58,769 nt of DNA from positions 1-58,769 of the forward strand of contig JAGQRH010000024.1 of NCBI GenBank assembly GCA_020425605.1. The letters run 5' to 3'. How positions within the stretch are numbered: the first letter of the stretch is position 1; the number at the start of each line of letters is the position of its first letter. Made by a program: the position numbers and the translations under genes. Origin of the DNA: Planctomycetota bacterium (lineage in GTDB: Bacteria > Planctomycetota > UBA8742 > UBA2392). The notes under the pieces were generated by a model, which searched no databases, was not told the origin of the DNA, and saw only the letters and a list, made by a program, of their open reading frames with translations. Positions 24,045 through 32,565 of the stretch are shown piece after piece.

Positions 24045-27000
24045 CTATTCCGCGATCAGCGATTCCTGTTTTTCGATCTTCTTGCCGATGGCGAACTCGA
24101 TCGGCACGACCAACTCGGCATATCCGGTCAGTTTGATCCGCACTTCAGTGACCCGCTCGTTCAGGTACTTGGCCTTGAGCGTCGGCACCTCCGGGATATC
24201 GGGCTGGCCCATCGCGTCGAATACGCTGGATTCGCGGGGTACTTCAACACCATTCGCGTCAAAGTAACGCACAGAAGCGGAATCCAGCATCGCCTGGGTG
24301 ACTTCCGAATTGGTCAGTGTCAGGTGCAGCTCGGCTGCGGCGGTGAGTTCCATACTGACGGATGTGACCTCTCCGTTGCTGACAACGATGTTCGCCTTTC
24401 GCTCGCTGATATATCCGGCACCGTTCAGAATCACGGTGTATGTTCCCGGCTGGACGGTTGGGATCGTTTGGGCCGAGCCTTCAGACAACATGAAGAAGCC
24501 CTGGAAGTTCTCGCCCAGGTCGACAGGAGAGCCCTCCGAGGTCTCCAGCGAAAGCAGCGCAAACGCGCTTCCGCTGACCGGGGTGCCGTTCAGCTTGCTG
24601 ACGGTCACCTTGATGCTGCCGCTGTTCTGGGCGATTGAGATGCTGATGCCTGAATTGTCGGCCTCGCCGATCGTGACCTGCGTGGAGGCCTGACCGACAC
24701 CGTCCAACGACGCGGTGATCACGTAGGTACCCGGCGTGACATCTTCCATTCGGAACTTGCCGTCCGCATCCGGTGTCGCCCGACCGCGCAACCACTGCGC
24801 ATACTCAGGCTTTTCGTTCACCAGGTGATTGATGCTCAGTGAGACTGAGGTGCGCTGCGCCGCCGAGTTGTCTGGCGTGTTCACAACGCCGGAGACGACA
24901 TAGCCCTTGAAGTCACGATCAAATGGCACGTCGCCCGGCTGGGTGAGAGTCAGGCTGGCCTTCGCCGTCACCTTGCTGTCGGATTCACGGGCGTGCAGCA
25001 CGTAGCTGCCCGGCTTCAGGCCGACGAACTCATAGAAACCGCCCTCAACGGGCTTGGTCGTCTTTACCACGTCAGCGCGATCGCCGGTGCCGATCAGAAT
25101 GATGTCGGCAAGCGTGGCCTTGCCGTTCATCGTGAGCTTGCCGTGCAGATACACGCCGTCTTTCGGGCGCAACTCCACCGTCACTTCCGCCGTTTCGCCG
25201 ACCTTGATGACAATGCGACGCTTGCTGAGCATGTCCGTGTCGAATGTGCCCTCGTCGCGGTCGGTGCGGATGTAATAGGTGCCGGCCGGGATTGATTCGA
25301 TAAACGCGACACCCATGCCGTCTGTTACGCCCTGAAAGTTGCTCATGCCGCCGAAGCCCATGTTCTCGCTGACCTTCACCGTCATGGTGGGGACAGGTAC
25401 GCCGTCTTCCGTGATCGTGATTCGGGCTGCGCCCTTGCCGCCGAACTTGATGTCGCCTGCGCTGACCTCTCGGTCGTTCTCGACGCGAATGTTGTCCTTG
25501 AAGGCGAGCGATTCGTTGGCGGTGCCGGCCACGAGGAGGTAGTCGCCGGCCGAGACATTCTCCAGCCGGAACGTGCCGTCCTCAGCCGTGTTGGCATTAT
25601 TCTTGGCGGCGCCGAACAGCATGCCGAACATGGTTGTTGGCTGGGATTTCCAGAGGGAGTAGGCCTGCTCGTTGTGGTTGACGCAGCTGACGCTTACGTC
25701 CTTTGCCGGGTTGCCGTTCGCGTCCGTGACGCGGCCGGTGATCGTGCCGCCCTTTTCAAGCTGGATGTTCACGGACTGGCCAGGGCCGTTGATTTTTACC
25801 TTCTGCTCGAAGCTGGCGTAGCCGTCGGCGGTCACCTTAAGTCGCCACTCACCCACGCCGGCGCCGGAAAGTGAATACGTGCCGTCTTCGCTGCTGATAG
25901 TGCTGCCGATCTCCTGGCCCCAGCTGCCCCAGGTCATGCCCTGCGGGATCTCGGACAAGCGAAGATACGCTCCGGCGACAGGCTGGCGGTCAGCGTTTGT
26001 GACCATTCCCGTCAGCGTGAGCCCGTGATCTATTTTGAGATCGCCCAGATCGAGCGTCTTGCCGGCCTCAATGGTCTGTCCCGCCAGCTCCAACAACGCA
26101 AAGCCCGCGGCGCGAACCTTGACTGTGTAGCTGCCGGGCTCGACGTCCACCACCAGGAACGTGCCGTCTTCGTCGGATACCCCGCTGCTGGGTGACCAGC
26201 CCCACTGGTTGCCCTGTGTGAATTCGATGCTTGCGCCGGAGACAGGCTCGCCATTGTCGGCATCGAGCACGCGGCCGCGGACCGTGGCAGATCGCATCAG
26301 GGCAATATCGCCGATGTTCTTTTCGCCGCCGCCCGTCAGGTTGATCCGGCCCTGGCCCTGCCAGCCGTTGTAGCTCGCATAGCCCTTGGCCGTGACGGTG
26401 AGCATGTAATTGCTTGCGGGCAGGGAGTTCAGCGAGAAATAACCTCGCTCGTCGGTCGTAAAGTCCCTCGGCACGGTCCCGCCGTCGGCCCATGCTTCTG
26501 CGTCCTGCAATGAGCCTTGCGCACCCGCGATGCCCTCGCGCGTCTCCGCATCGATGATGCGGCCAGTGACGGCGGCCGGCACGGCGAGTTTCAAGTTCAT
26601 CTCGGTATCTGACTCGGGATCCGGCCTGAAGCCTGCAGACTTCGCCGGAGCGTAGCCTGCCAGGGTCGCCACGATGCAGGCCTGGTCCAGTCCACCGGCA
26701 ATTCCGCCCCAGCCCGAACGGTCGTTGCCTTCCAGGGCGGGCTCGTCCTTGGACTGCCAAGTCTTCATTTTCAGCACAAGCGTGTACTCGCCTGCGCCGT
26801 CGGTTGTGGTAGTGCCGCTGACTTCAGCTTTCGGTCTGTCGCTTGCCTGGGGTTGCGGGGCGGCGGTGCGCATTCGATTCCAGGCGAAATTCTGCCCGTC
26901 CGTGATCTCGGCGGACACCTTGGCGCCCACCGCGGGGCGGCCGTCGGACTTGAAGGTCACACGGCCGTGCACAGTGGCCTGGATTTCTACCGGCTCCCAC

Positions 27001-27377
27001 TGTTGTTCCGGGGCCGGCTCCACGGGGTCCGGATCGGTGGGGTCCTTGCCGGCATTGGGATCCTGCGAGTCCTTGCCTGCGCCCTTGTTGTTGGCGTCTT
27101 CGCCGGTGCTGGCGCTCTTGCCTGTACTGGGCTGGTTGCCTTCACCCGTCGTACCGGAGCCGCTCCCATTGGGGTCTTTGCCCAGCGGCGCGTCATTGCC
27201 GTCCGTGCCGCCAAGAACATCGCCATCGAGGCCGCCAGCATCCAGGCCGCCGCCCGCGATACCATTCCCCGACTGGCTGCTGCCGAGGCCGGGCCCCGCA
27301 ATGACGTAAATGCCGGCTGCCAGTGCGAGCAGCAGAATGAGCCCCAATGCAGCAATCACGATCTTGTTGTTGCGCAT
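24045..27377 (-). CDS. Anchored protein with many carboxypeptidase-regulatory-like repeats
   Basis: This 1110-residue protein has one N-terminal membrane anchor (IVIAALGLILLLALAAGIYV) and then a Gly/Asp/Asn/Pro-rich linker of about 100 residues. About nine beta-sandwich repeats follow in series, each opening with a phrase such as HGRVTFKSDGRPAVGAKVSA, TGRIIDAETREGIAGA, RGRVLDADNGEPVSGA or TGRVTDANGNPAKDVS. This is the CarboxypepD_reg-like / transthyretin-like fold used as a structural or adhesive module outside the cytoplasm. The ATG at 27375-27377 is chosen because GGGAG lies just upstream. No catalytic carboxypeptidase or sortase signal is visible. The role is probably a cell-envelope scaffold, which is inference. 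It ends at a clear terminator. Confidence 0.8.
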   Translation of the reverse strand: MRNNKIVIAALGLILLLALAAGIYVIAGPGLGSSQSGNGIAGGGLDAGGLDGDVLGGTDGNDAPLGKDPNGSGSGTTGEGNQPSTGKSASTGEDANNKGAGKDSQDPNAGKDPTDPDPVEPAPEQQWEPVEIQATVHGRVTFKSDGRPAVGAKVSAEITDGQNFAWNRMRTAAPQPQASDRPKAEVSGTTTTDGAGEYTLVLKMKTWQSKDEPALEGNDRSGWGGIAGGLDQACIVATLAGYAPAKSAGFRPDPESDTEMNLKLAVPAAVTGRIIDAETREGIAGAQGSLQDAEAWADGGTVPRDFTTDERGYFSLNSLPASNYMLTVTAKGYASYNGWQGQGRINLTGGGEKNIGDIALMRSATVRGRVLDADNGEPVSGASIEFTQGNQWGWSPSSGVSDEDGTFLVVDVEPGSYTVKVRAAGFALLELAGQTIEAGKTLDLGDLKIDHGLTLTGMVTNADRQPVAGAYLRLSEIPQGMTWGSWGQEIGSTISSEDGTYSLSGAGVGEWRLKVTADGYASFEQKVKINGPGQSVNIQLEKGGTITGRVTDANGNPAKDVSVSCVNHNEQAYSLWKSQPTTMFGMLFGAAKNNANTAEDGTFRLENVSAGDYLLVAGTANESLAFKDNIRVENDREVSAGDIKFGGKGAARITITEDGVPVPTMTVKVSENMGFGGMSNFQGVTDGMGVAFIESIPAGTYYIRTDRDEGTFDTDMLSKRRIVIKVGETAEVTVELRPKDGVYLHGKLTMNGKATLADIILIGTGDRADVVKTTKPVEGGFYEFVGLKPGSYVLHARESDSKVTAKASLTLTQPGDVPFDRDFKGYVVSGVVNTPDNSAAQRTSVSLSINHLVNEKPEYAQWLRGRATPDADGKFRMEDVTPGTYVITASLDGVGQASTQVTIGEADNSGISISIAQNSGSIKVTVSKLNGTPVSGSAFALLSLETSEGSPVDLGENFQGFFMLSEGSAQTIPTVQPGTYTVILNGAGYISERKANIVVSNGEVTSVSMELTAAAELHLTLTNSEVTQAMLDSASVRYFDANGVEVPRESSVFDAMGQPDIPEVPTLKAKYLNERVTEVRIKLTGYAELVVPIEFAIGKKIEKQESLIAE

Positions 27378-27494
27378 GCCGTCTCCCGATTCCGGCGGCA
27401 ATGATACGCCACCGCGCAGTGTCGTGGTTAACAGTAGTACGGAATCCGGCCGCGGCCGTTCCAATCGGAATGCAATTTTGGAGGGAGCCCGCTG

Positions 27495-28730
27495 CTACTT
27501 GAGCTTCAGGCGGTAGAAATGGCGCTTGCCGATCTTGAGGATTCGGCCCTCGAGGTCTTCTGCGGTGAACTCGGCCTTTTCGTCATCGACGCTGAATTCG
27601 TCCTGCGTTTCCGGCTGGATCAGCTTAACGCCGCCCTGCTTCAACAGGCGCCGGGCATCGCCGCCTGAGACCTTGTGGGCTTCCTTGATCAGGGCAAAAG
27701 CAGGGATCACGCGCCCGTCGAGGGCGACTTCGGCAACGGGCATGTCCTCAGGTAGTGCGCCCTTGCTGAAGACGGCCAAGAAGCCCTGCTGCGCCGCCGT
27801 GGCCGCCTCGGAGTTGTGCATTTCCTGCACGATGATGTGCGCGAGCGCCAGCTTGGCGTCGCGTGGATGTGACTGATCCGGGTCGAGCAGTTTCTCGATG
27901 TGGCTGACTGGCTCGCGTGTGAGCAGCATGTACCAGTCACGCATGAGCTTGTCGGGAATCGACATCACCTTGCCGAACATGTCACCCGGCTCGTCGTTCA
28001 CCCCGATGGCATTGCCGAGGCTCTTGGACATCTTCTGCTCGCCATCAAGACCGGGGATGATCGGCGTGGTCAGGCAGACCTGGGGCTGCATGCCTTCCTG
28101 CTCCTGCAGTCGGCGGCCCATGAGCAAGTTGAACAGTTGGTCGGTCCCGCCCAGCTCGACGTCGGCCTTGACCATTACGCTGTCCCAGCCCTGCATCAGT
28201 GGGTACAGGAACTCGTGCAGGCTGATCGGCTGCTCGGCGTTGTAGCGCCTGGTGAAGTCGTCGCGTTCGAGCATCTGCGAAACTGTGGTGCGTGCGCTGA
28301 GCTTCAGCACGTCGAGGAACTCCATCTTGTGGAACCACTCGCCGTTGCGGACGACTTCCGTCTTGTCCATGTCCAGCACCTTGGCGGCCTGGGCGATGTA
28401 CGTGAGTGCGTTGCGCTCGACCTGTTCGATGCTGAGTTGGGGGCGGGTCTTGTTCTTGCCGCTGGGGTCGCCGACCATGGCGGTATAGTCGCCGATGATG
28501 AGCACCGCCTGGTGGCCATGATCCTGGAACGCGCGCAGTTTGCGCAGCACGACGGTGTGGCCCAGGTGGATATCCGGGCTGGAGGGGTCAATGCCCAGTT
28601 TCACGCGCAGCGGCTTGCCGGCGTCCGCGGACTTGCGCAGGCGTTTGCGCAGCTCCTCTTCGGAAATGACGTCGACCGCACCGCGCAGCAGGTCGGCCAG
28701 CTGGTCATCAATCTTCTCGAAGTGGGTCAT
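27495..28730 (-). CDS. tyrS: Tyrosyl-tRNA synthetase
   Basis: This 411-residue class Ic synthetase charges tRNA-Tyr. The HIGH motif is HLGH (residues 55-58) in GIDPSSPDIHLGHTVV. The KMSKS loop is intact at residues 233-237. An S4-like RNA-binding domain occupies the last 70 residues (GGDARRLLKQGGVKLIQPE). The style, with HLGH and the GGTDQLFNLLMGR stretch, fits the TyrZ-like bacterial branch rather than E. coli TyrS, though I cannot confirm this by alignment. It precedes the anchored repeat protein on the same strand by 117 bp. Nothing points to attenuation or a T-box in the roughly 100 bp upstream. Confidence 0.97.
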   Translation of the reverse strand: MTHFEKIDDQLADLLRGAVDVISEEELRKRLRKSADAGKPLRVKLGIDPSSPDIHLGHTVVLRKLRAFQDHGHQAVLIIGDYTAMVGDPSGKNKTRPQLSIEQVERNALTYIAQAAKVLDMDKTEVVRNGEWFHKMEFLDVLKLSARTTVSQMLERDDFTRRYNAEQPISLHEFLYPLMQGWDSVMVKADVELGGTDQLFNLLMGRRLQEQEGMQPQVCLTTPIIPGLDGEQKMSKSLGNAIGVNDEPGDMFGKVMSIPDKLMRDWYMLLTREPVSHIEKLLDPDQSHPRDAKLALAHIIVQEMHNSEAATAAQQGFLAVFSKGALPEDMPVAEVALDGRVIPAFALIKEAHKVSGGDARRLLKQGGVKLIQPETQDEFSVDDEKAEFTAEDLEGRILKIGKRHFYRLKLK

Positions 28731-28829
28731 GGCGAGTCACTGGTCCGGAGTCTGCAGGCTTGCGTCAGAAGTCGATCGCCCGCGACAGGCGTGAGTAGCT
28801 GGCTCCCGGCTCAATACGACAACGCTCTG

Positions 28830-29561
28830 CTACTCATCCTCTTCTTCGCCCACTTCGTCGAACAGCGGGTCGTAATCTTCGAGTTCTTCTTCGTCGTCGA
28901 ACAGGCGGCCGGCAGCGCCGGGCTTGGGCATCGCGCCATCGCGCCTGAACGGCTCAACCGCTGCCTGGCGCATGGTTTCGTACTCGTCGACATCCGTCGG
29001 CTCATTGGCCATGGCGCCCGGGCGCGGCGGATTGGGGTGAGCGTGCGTCTTGCCGGCGGCGACCGATTCCTTCTTCCCACTCGATTTGGCGGCGGACTTC
29101 TTCTCGGACTTGGCCTTGCTTGCTGAATTGGTCTTTTGTGCGGACTTTGCCTTCGACGCCGACTTGGCGCCGGCGGACTTGCTCTTTGTGGCGGACTTGC
29201 TGGCCATAGACTTCTTCTTCCCGGTTGTGCTTTTCTTGGGTGCGGTTCTGGCTGACTTTGCGCTCTTGCTGCCCGCACCACGGCGGGCTGGCGCCTTACC
29301 GGACTTCTTAACGCTTGCAGGTTTCCGCTTCGTCCCGGCTGACGGCTTCCTGGACGATTGCCTGGCAGTCTTCTTGGCGGCGGATTTCTTGACCGATTTC
29401 TTGGCAGCCTTGGCGCCCGACTTGCGTACGGGTTTGCTCGGTGCCTCTTTCCGCGGCGCCTTCTTGGCCGATTTCTTTGCCGACTCGGCGGGCTTGGCCG
29501 GTTTACGCACGGACTTGCCGCCTTTGGTTTTGCGAATTCCGGACTTGGCTTTTGCTGCCAT
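28830..29561 (-). CDS. Lysine/alanine-rich histone H1-like protein with acidic tail
   Basis: The first 165 or so of the 243 residues are low-complexity Lys/Ala/Ser/Arg with repeated AKK, SAKK and KKS words, the composition of bacterial histone H1-like DNA-binding proteins. The last 75 residues differ: they are non-repetitive and end in an acidic run (DDEEELEDYDPLFDEVGEEE). A basic body plus acidic tail could bind DNA while recruiting or repelling a partner. The ATG at 29559-29561 has GGAGGAG 4 nt upstream, a strong start. A different frame over the same region is longer but purely Arg/Pro/Ser, the expected shadow of Lys/Ala codons. It is divergent from mutL. Confidence 0.75.
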   Translation of the reverse strand: MAAKAKSGIRKTKGGKSVRKPAKPAESAKKSAKKAPRKEAPSKPVRKSGAKAAKKSVKKSAAKKTARQSSRKPSAGTKRKPASVKKSGKAPARRGAGSKSAKSARTAPKKSTTGKKKSMASKSATKSKSAGAKSASKAKSAQKTNSASKAKSEKKSAAKSSGKKESVAAGKTHAHPNPPRPGAMANEPTDVDEYETMRQAAVEPFRRDGAMPKPGAAGRLFDDEEELEDYDPLFDEVGEEEDE

Positions 29562-29789
29562 ACAACTCCTCCGGGGTCAGCGGGCTGCAACGAATACTGC
29601 CACAGCCCACTAGGAATTCTGGCGGCCTCGTCAAGACTAAAGTCTCGGACCGGCCGGGCAGGCCCGGATCGGAAGCCTTGGCGCATAGTTTTTTTTTGCA
29701 CCTCACGAGCCGGACACACCGTTTTCCACTACTGCCAACATACCCTCGACACGCGTTGTGGATGTCGCCTGCGCGCTTACTATCGCGGC
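29562..29789. other. Divergent spacer between the H1-like gene and mutL
   Basis: This 228-bp spacer holds the promoters of both genes. It contains a run of nine T on the plus strand (29689-29697), preceded about 20 nt earlier by a small CCGGG-CAGG-CCCGG hairpin. That is too far apart for a standard terminator. No operator or RNA gene was recognised. Confidence 0.4.
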
Positions 29790-31637
29790 ATGCCGCGCAT
29801 CCAGTTACTGCCTCCAGAACTTGCCAACAAGATCGCCGCCGGCGAGGTCGTCGAGCGTCCGGCCAGCGTCGTTAAAGAGCTGATCGAAAACGCACTCGAT
29901 GCCGGGTCGACGCGCGTTGACGTGCAGCTTGTCGATGCGGGCAAGACGCTGATCCGCGTTTCCGACGACGGCCTGGGAATGGACCGCGAAGACCTCGAGC
30001 TGGCTTTTGAGCCACACGCCACCAGCAAACTCACCAGCGTGGAAGACCTGTTTCACGTGTTGACGCACGGGTTCCGCGGCGAGGCGCTGGCCAGCATCCA
30101 GAGCGTGTCACGGGCGCGGGTCACGACACGCGCTGCCAACGCACCTACCGCGCTTGAACTGGAGAGCTGCGGGGGCGAGCTCAGCGAGATCCGTGAGGCA
30201 GCGGGCGCGCAGGGTACGGTCGTCGAGATTCGGGACCTGTTCTTCAACGTGCCCGCACGGCGGCGCTGGCTCAAGGGCGATTCGACGGAATTCAGCCACG
30301 TCGTCGAGCTGGTGCAGGCGATCGCGGCCGCCAACCCGGAGGTCGGATTCTCATTGGTCCACGGCGAGCGCAAGGCCTTTGACGTCCCGGCCGGGCAGTC
30401 GCAGTCCGAGCGCGTCCGCGACCTTTACGGAGATCGCTTCCGGGAGGGGCTGCTGGAAGTCCATGACTATGAGCCCTATGGGCGCCTGGACGGGTTTGTT
30501 GCGCCGCCTGCCATGCACCGCCCGAACAGCAAGGGTCTGCTGCTATTTGCAAATCGGCGGCCAATCAAGGACCGCTCGCTGATCCAGGCTGTGATTCTGG
30601 CGTACCGCGAGTTTCTGCCTCCCGGGCGCTATCCGGTGGCGGTGCTGTTCCTGACGGTTGATCCGGACAGCATTGACGTGAACGTTCACCCGGCCAAAAC
30701 CGAAGTGCGGTTCCTTGAGCACAACCGTCTTTTTTCGCTGGTGAAATCCGCGCTGACGGAGAAGTTGATCAACAGCGGCGTGTTGCCCGCGATCAAGCTT
30801 CACAGCCCTGCGCTGCCGCAAGCCAGGCCGGATTCGCCCTTCGAGCCGACATTCGATGTGGCCAGACCCAGGCTGTTCGATGAGCAATCCGAGCAGCGCG
30901 CCCGAGACGCGGAGCACCGTTGGGCCGACGCCCGTCGCGTGCTGGACGATGCGATGGGGCCAAGTGTGTCGCGGTTTGAGATCAGGGCGGAGACGGCGGG
31001 TAACAGGCAGGAGATTTCAGACACGGCAGAGCAGCCGGGCCGTCCATTGCCGCCGCTGCTCGAGCAGGCCAAGGCGCTGTTTCAGGTGGGTGCAACCTAC
31101 GTGGTTGTGGAAGTCGCCGACGGCATGGTTGTGATCGACCAGCACGCATACCACGAGCGAATTCTCTATTGGCTGCTCGAGAACCGGATTTCAACCCAGC
31201 CGATGGAGCGCCAGCGCCTGCTGGTGCCGCAGCCGCTCGAACTCTCCCTGGCGGCCAGCGATCTGGCCGCTGCGCACCTCGACGCGCTCAAGGAATTCGG
31301 CTTCGAGCTGGAGGCATTCAGCACCAACAGCTGGGCGCTGCGAGCCGTTCCGAAATACTCGGTGGGTGGCAAGCACCTGGAGGTTGTGCAGGAAATCCTG
31401 GAGGAGCTTGCCCAGGGCCGCAAGCCCGGCACACCTCAGGAAATGCGCAAGAGCATGGTCGAGAGCGTCGCCTGCCACGCAGCCATCAAGGCCGGGGACG
31501 TGCTGGAGCCGCAGCAGATCAAGAACCTTTTGCTGCTCGGCGAGACTGTGCCGCATACTTTCAGCTGTCCACACGGCCGTCCAACCACCTACAAGCTCGG
31601 CTTCAGTGACCTGGAAAAGATCTTTCACCGGCGCTGA
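29790..31637 (+). CDS. mutL: DNA mismatch repair protein MutL
   Basis: This 615-residue protein links MutS mismatch recognition to strand removal. The GHKL ATPase motifs are ENALDAGST, DDGLGM and GFRGEALASI in the first 100 residues. The C-terminal domain has DQHAYHE (residues 450-456), ACHAAIKA and CPHGRP, so it belongs to the nicking-endonuclease class. In the usual DQHAx2Ex4E motif, however, the last Glu is Trp461 here. The ATG at 29790 is chosen because the protein then begins MPRIQLLPPELANKIAAGEV. Earlier in-frame starts would run back through the H1-like gene. It is well separated from the next gene by 150 bp. Confidence 0.96.
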   Translation: MPRIQLLPPELANKIAAGEVVERPASVVKELIENALDAGSTRVDVQLVDAGKTLIRVSDDGLGMDREDLELAFEPHATSKLTSVEDLFHVLTHGFRGEALASIQSVSRARVTTRAANAPTALELESCGGELSEIREAAGAQGTVVEIRDLFFNVPARRRWLKGDSTEFSHVVELVQAIAAANPEVGFSLVHGERKAFDVPAGQSQSERVRDLYGDRFREGLLEVHDYEPYGRLDGFVAPPAMHRPNSKGLLLFANRRPIKDRSLIQAVILAYREFLPPGRYPVAVLFLTVDPDSIDVNVHPAKTEVRFLEHNRLFSLVKSALTEKLINSGVLPAIKLHSPALPQARPDSPFEPTFDVARPRLFDEQSEQRARDAEHRWADARRVLDDAMGPSVSRFEIRAETAGNRQEISDTAEQPGRPLPPLLEQAKALFQVGATYVVVEVADGMVVIDQHAYHERILYWLLENRISTQPMERQRLLVPQPLELSLAASDLAAAHLDALKEFGFELEAFSTNSWALRAVPKYSVGGKHLEVVQEILEELAQGRKPGTPQEMRKSMVESVACHAAIKAGDVLEPQQIKNLLLLGETVPHTFSCPHGRPTTYKLGFSDLEKIFHRR

Positions 31638-31748
31638 TCAGCGGCAGCGTAAACGCCAATCTGTGAACGACGATTGCACGCCGCTCGTGCCGTGCGGTGC
31701 AAGCAATACGCTGTAATCTCCTTGCATCAACTGTGCCCGAATGGTCCT

Positions 31749-31769
31749 ATTGTCACCGCGAATTGTCAC
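31749..31769. repeat. Direct repeat ATTGTCAC x2 upstream of the thioredoxin-like selenoprotein
   Basis: Two exact copies of ATTGTCAC (31749-31756 and 31762-31769) lie 13 bp apart and 19 bp before the proposed GTG start. The position and near-helical-turn spacing suit a regulator site or a promoter element, but no regulator is identified. Confidence 0.35.
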
Positions 31770-31787
31770 AACTCCGAATGGTGATTA

Positions 31788-32546
31788 GTGCTGCTCCGTG
31801 TTTCGCCCGTGCTGCTGGTGTGTGCTTTTGCTGCGTGCCTTCAAGCGCAGGCGGTAGGTGATCCTGCACCGGACAAAGCGTTTCTCACGAGCTGGAATCT
31901 GGCATCTGGCTATGACGCGCTATCTGACCTGCAGGGCCCCGGGCCGTGCGCACGGCTGGGCGGACCGCCGGCAAACAGGGTCATCATCATAGAGTGGTGG
32001 AAGAGCACGTGAGGGCACTGCATAAGCGCCGTGCCGCGCTTTGAAGACTTGCACAATCGCTACCGCGACGATGGGCTGGAGATCATCGGGCTGAACTCAG
32101 TGGAGGACGACGCCACCATCGGTGCATTTGTGGCGGCAAATGGCGTGAGCCACCCGGTCGCTCGCGTGGCAGATTCAACCGGCTACAACTTCAGCACTTT
32201 CTCCACTTGTTATGCGCTCGATGGTACCGGGACCGTGATTTGGGTCGGAGGATTCAGCGCCATTTCCGACAGTCTGGTCGAGAGCTGGCTGAACAGCGGC
32301 AAGCCGCAAAAAGGTGATTCTGAAGAGTCTTCCGGTTGCGTGGTGATCGCGGCGGAGCAGGCGCAGACCGGATGCCTGGGCTGGCCGGTGGTGTTCGGAC
32401 TGTTTGCAATTCTGGCCTGGCTCGGGAGGGTGCGGATTCGAGAAACTGCGCAAGGTATTCGCCATGAGTCACTTTCAGCGGGAGCAATCAAAGTCAACTG
32501 TACCAACGTACCCAACAACTGTGGCGCGCCATCGTGCACGCCCTGA
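31788..32546 (+). CDS. Thioredoxin/TlpA-like selenoprotein, UGA read as Sec at residue 75
   Basis: Frames of 74 and 177 codons join into a 252-residue protein if the UGA at 32010-32012 is Sec. The protein has a signal peptide, then WWKST-U-GHC, exactly where TlpA/ResA-type proteins have WATWCGPC. Sec thus replaces the attacking Cys of the CxxC pair and the resolving Cys78 is kept. Residues after it (VPRFEDLHNRYRDDGLEIIG) are the normal continuation of that fold. A C-terminal hydrophobic segment (GWPVVFGLFAILAWLG) follows a Cys and is followed by RVRIRE, then a further tail. The GTG at 31788 is the first start after an in-frame TGA, and its Shine-Dalgarno is weak. It is probably an exported thiol-redox enzyme. 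Confidence 0.85.
32024..32041 (+). promoter_or_regulatory. Candidate bacterial SECIS hairpin
   Basis: AAGCGC (32024-32029) and GCGCUU (32036-32041) form a perfect 6-bp stem with loop CGUGCC. Seventeen nucleotides separate the UGA from the loop, and G is the second loop base. This geometry matches bacterial SECIS elements read by SelB, and the hairpin lies wholly inside the coding frame. Confidence 0.65.
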
Positions 32547-32565
32547 TCTGGTCAAAGGAGATGTC

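Noticed and set aside
29358..29789. Extension of MutL toward the H1-like gene
   Set aside because: It is an antisense shadow of Lys/Ala codons. The normal MutL N-terminus starts at 29790.
32544..32546. Terminal TGA of the thioredoxin-like gene as a second Sec codon
   Set aside because: The next codons run into the Shine-Dalgarno of the following gene and show no redox motif or hairpin with suitable spacing.
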